Part shown: in pieces, positions 61,801-64,000 of the stretch | Layout of the letters: every line of letters begins with the position of its first letter | Numbering within the stretch: position 1 is the stretch's first letter | From: Theristus sp. LFF4_11 | Lineage: Eukaryota > Nematoda > Chromadorea > Monhysterida > Xyalidae | DNA: 64,000 bases | Assembly (NCBI GenBank): GCA_030248135.1 | Contig: JASANC010001847.1 | Coordinates: forward strand, 1-64,000 | Direction of reading: 5' to 3' | Notes under the pieces: model-generated | Told to the model about the DNA's origin: nothing | Database searches by the model: none | Seen by the model: the letters and a program-made list of their open reading frames with translations, nothing else | Translations under genes and position numbers: made by a program

Positions 61801-62889
61801 TTTTGTGCACATTGTGTTTTGTTAAACAGGCGTCTTAGCAGAGTTGTTTTGTTTGTGAACGCTCTGATCGCAATGTGTCACACGCACTTTGATACAACTC
61901 CCAAGCGTCCTTCATCGCCGTGCCGAGCGGCGTGTTCCCGGTTAGCCGGCGCGCGTAGCCGGACGGATACTTGCCCACGCGCTTCGCACTCGACATCAGC
62001 GGGCGGTTGTGGTCAAAGAACAGCTCCCAGTGTTCCGTCGACTGTCAACAAGAACTCCATGAGCAAAGCAACTTGTCACTGTCAAGCATCTGTGGAGTCT
62101 CTCAACCCACGCACACTGGATAGTTTTTGTTCAGTTTTTTTGAGTGCGTAAGAGGCTGTTCCGACGTTCACATTGCTCTAAAACTACACACATCTCAAAC
62201 ACGGGCCAACAAATTGGTGAATCAGATTAAAAAGATTATGCGAAAAAGAGTAAAAAGACGTTACTTGACTCCAGAAGAGACGACATCATGTGAACACGTC
62301 TAGCAAAAAAAAAATTCTGACAACGAGTTCAAGTCGCGAAAGCACACTAATTGGTCTCATCTTACTTATATTCATGAGCCATGGTGTAACATTGCTGTTG
62401 AGTGCACACTGTCAGCTGACCGACCTCAAAATAGTCGAATCCCAGCTCCTGCCAGCGTCCTCGTTGTCGTTGCGAATAGCCACCAAAGTTGACTAATGCC
62501 GCGCGGTGGCCTCGTTCTTGATCAATGTTCAAAAACTGTCCCAAACTTCCGGCCAAATCGAACATCTCGTGACGAATCGCCTTTTGGCTGCCTGTTGAGT
62601 CCGTGATCACCAGTATGTCTGTGTTGCAGCCCTGTTGCGCGCGCACGAACGCTGATGGCAGAAGCTGCAAACTGTTGCATTTTACTGTGAGGCAGTTTTG
62701 TGCTCCACAGCGAAACAGTCAATAATACCAATACCACAGCTTTGAATTTCAATGGTGATACGTACGTACATAATTTTGTTTTTTGTTCTTAAAGAGGTCA
62801 CAAAAATCCTGTGAAGTTGAGCCACGTACCGCAGTGATTGCCAGAAGAGGCCATACAGCTGATCCATGGTCGTCACCACGCGGTTTCAT
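58872..62889 (-). CDS. Secreted two-VWA-domain protein with Thr linker, paralogue 2
   Basis: Ten exons give 520 aa: 62830-62889, 62410-62664, 61888-62041, 61046-61226, 60260-60558, 60017-60180, 59825-59915, 59304-59509, 58872-59024, with the Thr linker inside 60260-60558 rather than in a separate exon (nine coding exons listed). Start ATG at 62889; the signal peptide spans the first intron (WPLLAITA|LLPSAFVRAQ). VWA1 has DSTGS at 42-46, with Thr in place of the middle Ser (a tolerated MIDAS variant), then GNTPLG and LVLSDGL. The linker is longer than in paralogue 1, with about 40 Thr. VWA2 has DFSGS (327-331), GGTTDTG and VVFTDGYSQTDP, and ends YNSNCRNV. Intron phases match paralogue 1 throughout the shared exons. 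Count nine exons; the linker exon is fused here. Confidence 0.83.
61420..61497. repeat. GAAGTTC / GAAGTTCT short tandem repeats
   Basis: Runs of GAAGTTCA then GAAGTTCT units in an intron of VWA paralogue 2. Confidence 0.8.
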
Positions 62890-64000
62890 TATGCTGATTA
62901 GGAACTAAACCGGTTGTTAGCTACAGAACCAAAGTAACTCAAAACTAAACAAGTGGTTTTGCGCACAATCTGGTTTATCACATGAGTTTTTCAAGTCGTA
63001 TGCTCAGGTTGTCAACTCAAAACGCAAAACAAAACTACCAACAGATTACCAGAACTATAAACAGTCTGTATAAACAGTATAAACAGTATAAACGTATTTC
63101 CGTTGAGTTTTTGTTTTTAGATGAAAACATGTACACTCACAAAAATCTGAGAAAATTTGACAACAGCTGTGAGCCTGAACAATGATGTGACATTTGTCTT
63201 GATTTGGGTCATTAACGCACATAAGAGTCAAACTTATACAGATTACCGCTTGAGATATTTGCAGTAACTGTTCATGAATTATTGTCAGTATCACACTTTT
63301 GTTTGTTTAACGAACTGAAAAACCAAAACAAACTTAACCGTGAAATTAAACATGGATTTGCGGTAAATTAATCGTAGATCCGGCTTGGCGATAATTTTGA
63401 ACGTGAACTAAAAAACAGTTTGTTGGTGCAAGACAGAAAAACGGTTTCCGCACGCCTTTGCACGAGATTTTTGTAACCTGCCAATATTATGTAAAATGTA
63501 CGCTTAGTTGAGACCCACGTCAATTGATGGCGTTTTTCAAACATTTTTTTCAACGTATCGCTTTTTTCTAAAAAATTATTTGAACAAAACTGTCTCACAA
63601 TGCGAGCTGGAATACTTTCGGGATGAAAATGTGTATGATCAACTTTAAATGACCGGGTTTCTCAAAGACAACACAAAAAACTAACATTTCTCATTTCATT
63701 TGCCTCATTAAAATGAAAAACTTGGTACTTTCTCATTTGAGGCGTTCATAAAAATTTACCGCGCGTTGCGTCCTATTCATCAAAATTTTCACTTCTTGCA
63801 CTTATTTTTAAATCAAAAAAAATTTCTTTTGCCCGTTTGATTTTTTAAATTGGTTTCTGCGGAATTCAACAGACCAAAGCAAACGAGAAGATTACATGTG
63901 GCCAAAGGCTTTATTAACACATGCGAAGCACAAATTGCGTGTTGTTATAAACTTTACTGTTGCCGCGAGAAGTCGTAAAGTTGCACAAAATACGGCCTTA
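62890..64000. other. Upstream flank of VWA paralogue 2
   Basis: AT-rich sequence to the window edge. It holds a short AGTATAAAC tandem (63065-63095). No exon could be supported. Confidence 0.45.

Noticed and set aside
62682..62752. Alternative signal peptide for VWA paralogue 2 (KFKAVVLVLLTVSLWS)
   Set aside because: It has no ATG and is out of frame with the following VWA exon, whereas the ATG exon at 62830-62889 joins in phase.

Overview
This is a eukaryotic, almost certainly metazoan, window. It has many short introns bounded by GT-AG, AATAAA polyadenylation signals, non-autonomous transposons, and animal-type proteins: 3-hydroxyanthranilate 3,4-dioxygenase (HAAO), a CoREST corepressor, an aquaporin, and secreted von Willebrand A (VWA) proteins with threonine-rich linkers. 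The lineage cannot be fixed from sequence alone. An invertebrate is likely, perhaps an ecdysozoan or nematode; that is a weak inference. All gene models below were spliced by hand: exons were accepted only when splice sites and reading phase agreed, and when the product matched a family or a paralogue in this window.

Layout. 1-11,010 is a large inverted duplication: arms of about 4.1 kb around a 2.8 kb spacer. Each arm carries HAAO and a small secreted VWA gene. The right HAAO copy is complete (8 exons, 290 aa); the left one runs off the window. The left VWA gene is complete. The right VWA copy and a second VWA gene in the spacer are both cut at the inner breakpoint. 12.1-18.25 kb is a nest of G-rich, hAT-like miniature elements. 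One carries a terminal-repeat retrotransposon in miniature (TRIM) whose primer site fits tRNA-Trp. 18.3-26.3 kb (+) encodes a 901-aa C2H2 protein built from a three-fold repeated two-finger module. 27.1-35.6 kb (+) encodes a CoREST homologue (15 exons, 625 aa). A Ly6-like gene lies on the opposite strand in its intron 2, and a Helitron-like element sits in its intron 4.

36-44.6 kb is mostly repeats, with one small secreted Gln/Pro-rich gene (37.05-37.93 kb). 44.7-46.3 kb (+) holds the 3' part of a PAN/apple-domain gene. 47.2-52.5 kb (-) is an aquaporin with two in-phase alternative first exons and a (CA)n tract of about 355 bp in intron 1. 53.7-62.9 kb (-) holds two tandem paralogues (491 and 520 aa), each signal peptide-VWA-Thr linker-VWA with identical intron phases downstream of the signal peptide.

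Function. HAAO acts in the kynurenine pathway. CoREST scaffolds histone demethylase/deacetylase complexes on DNA-bound zinc-finger proteins, so the neighbouring zinc-finger gene is a suggestive but unproven partner. The secreted VWA family (five copies or fragments here) looks like a locally expanding extracellular adhesion or matrix family.
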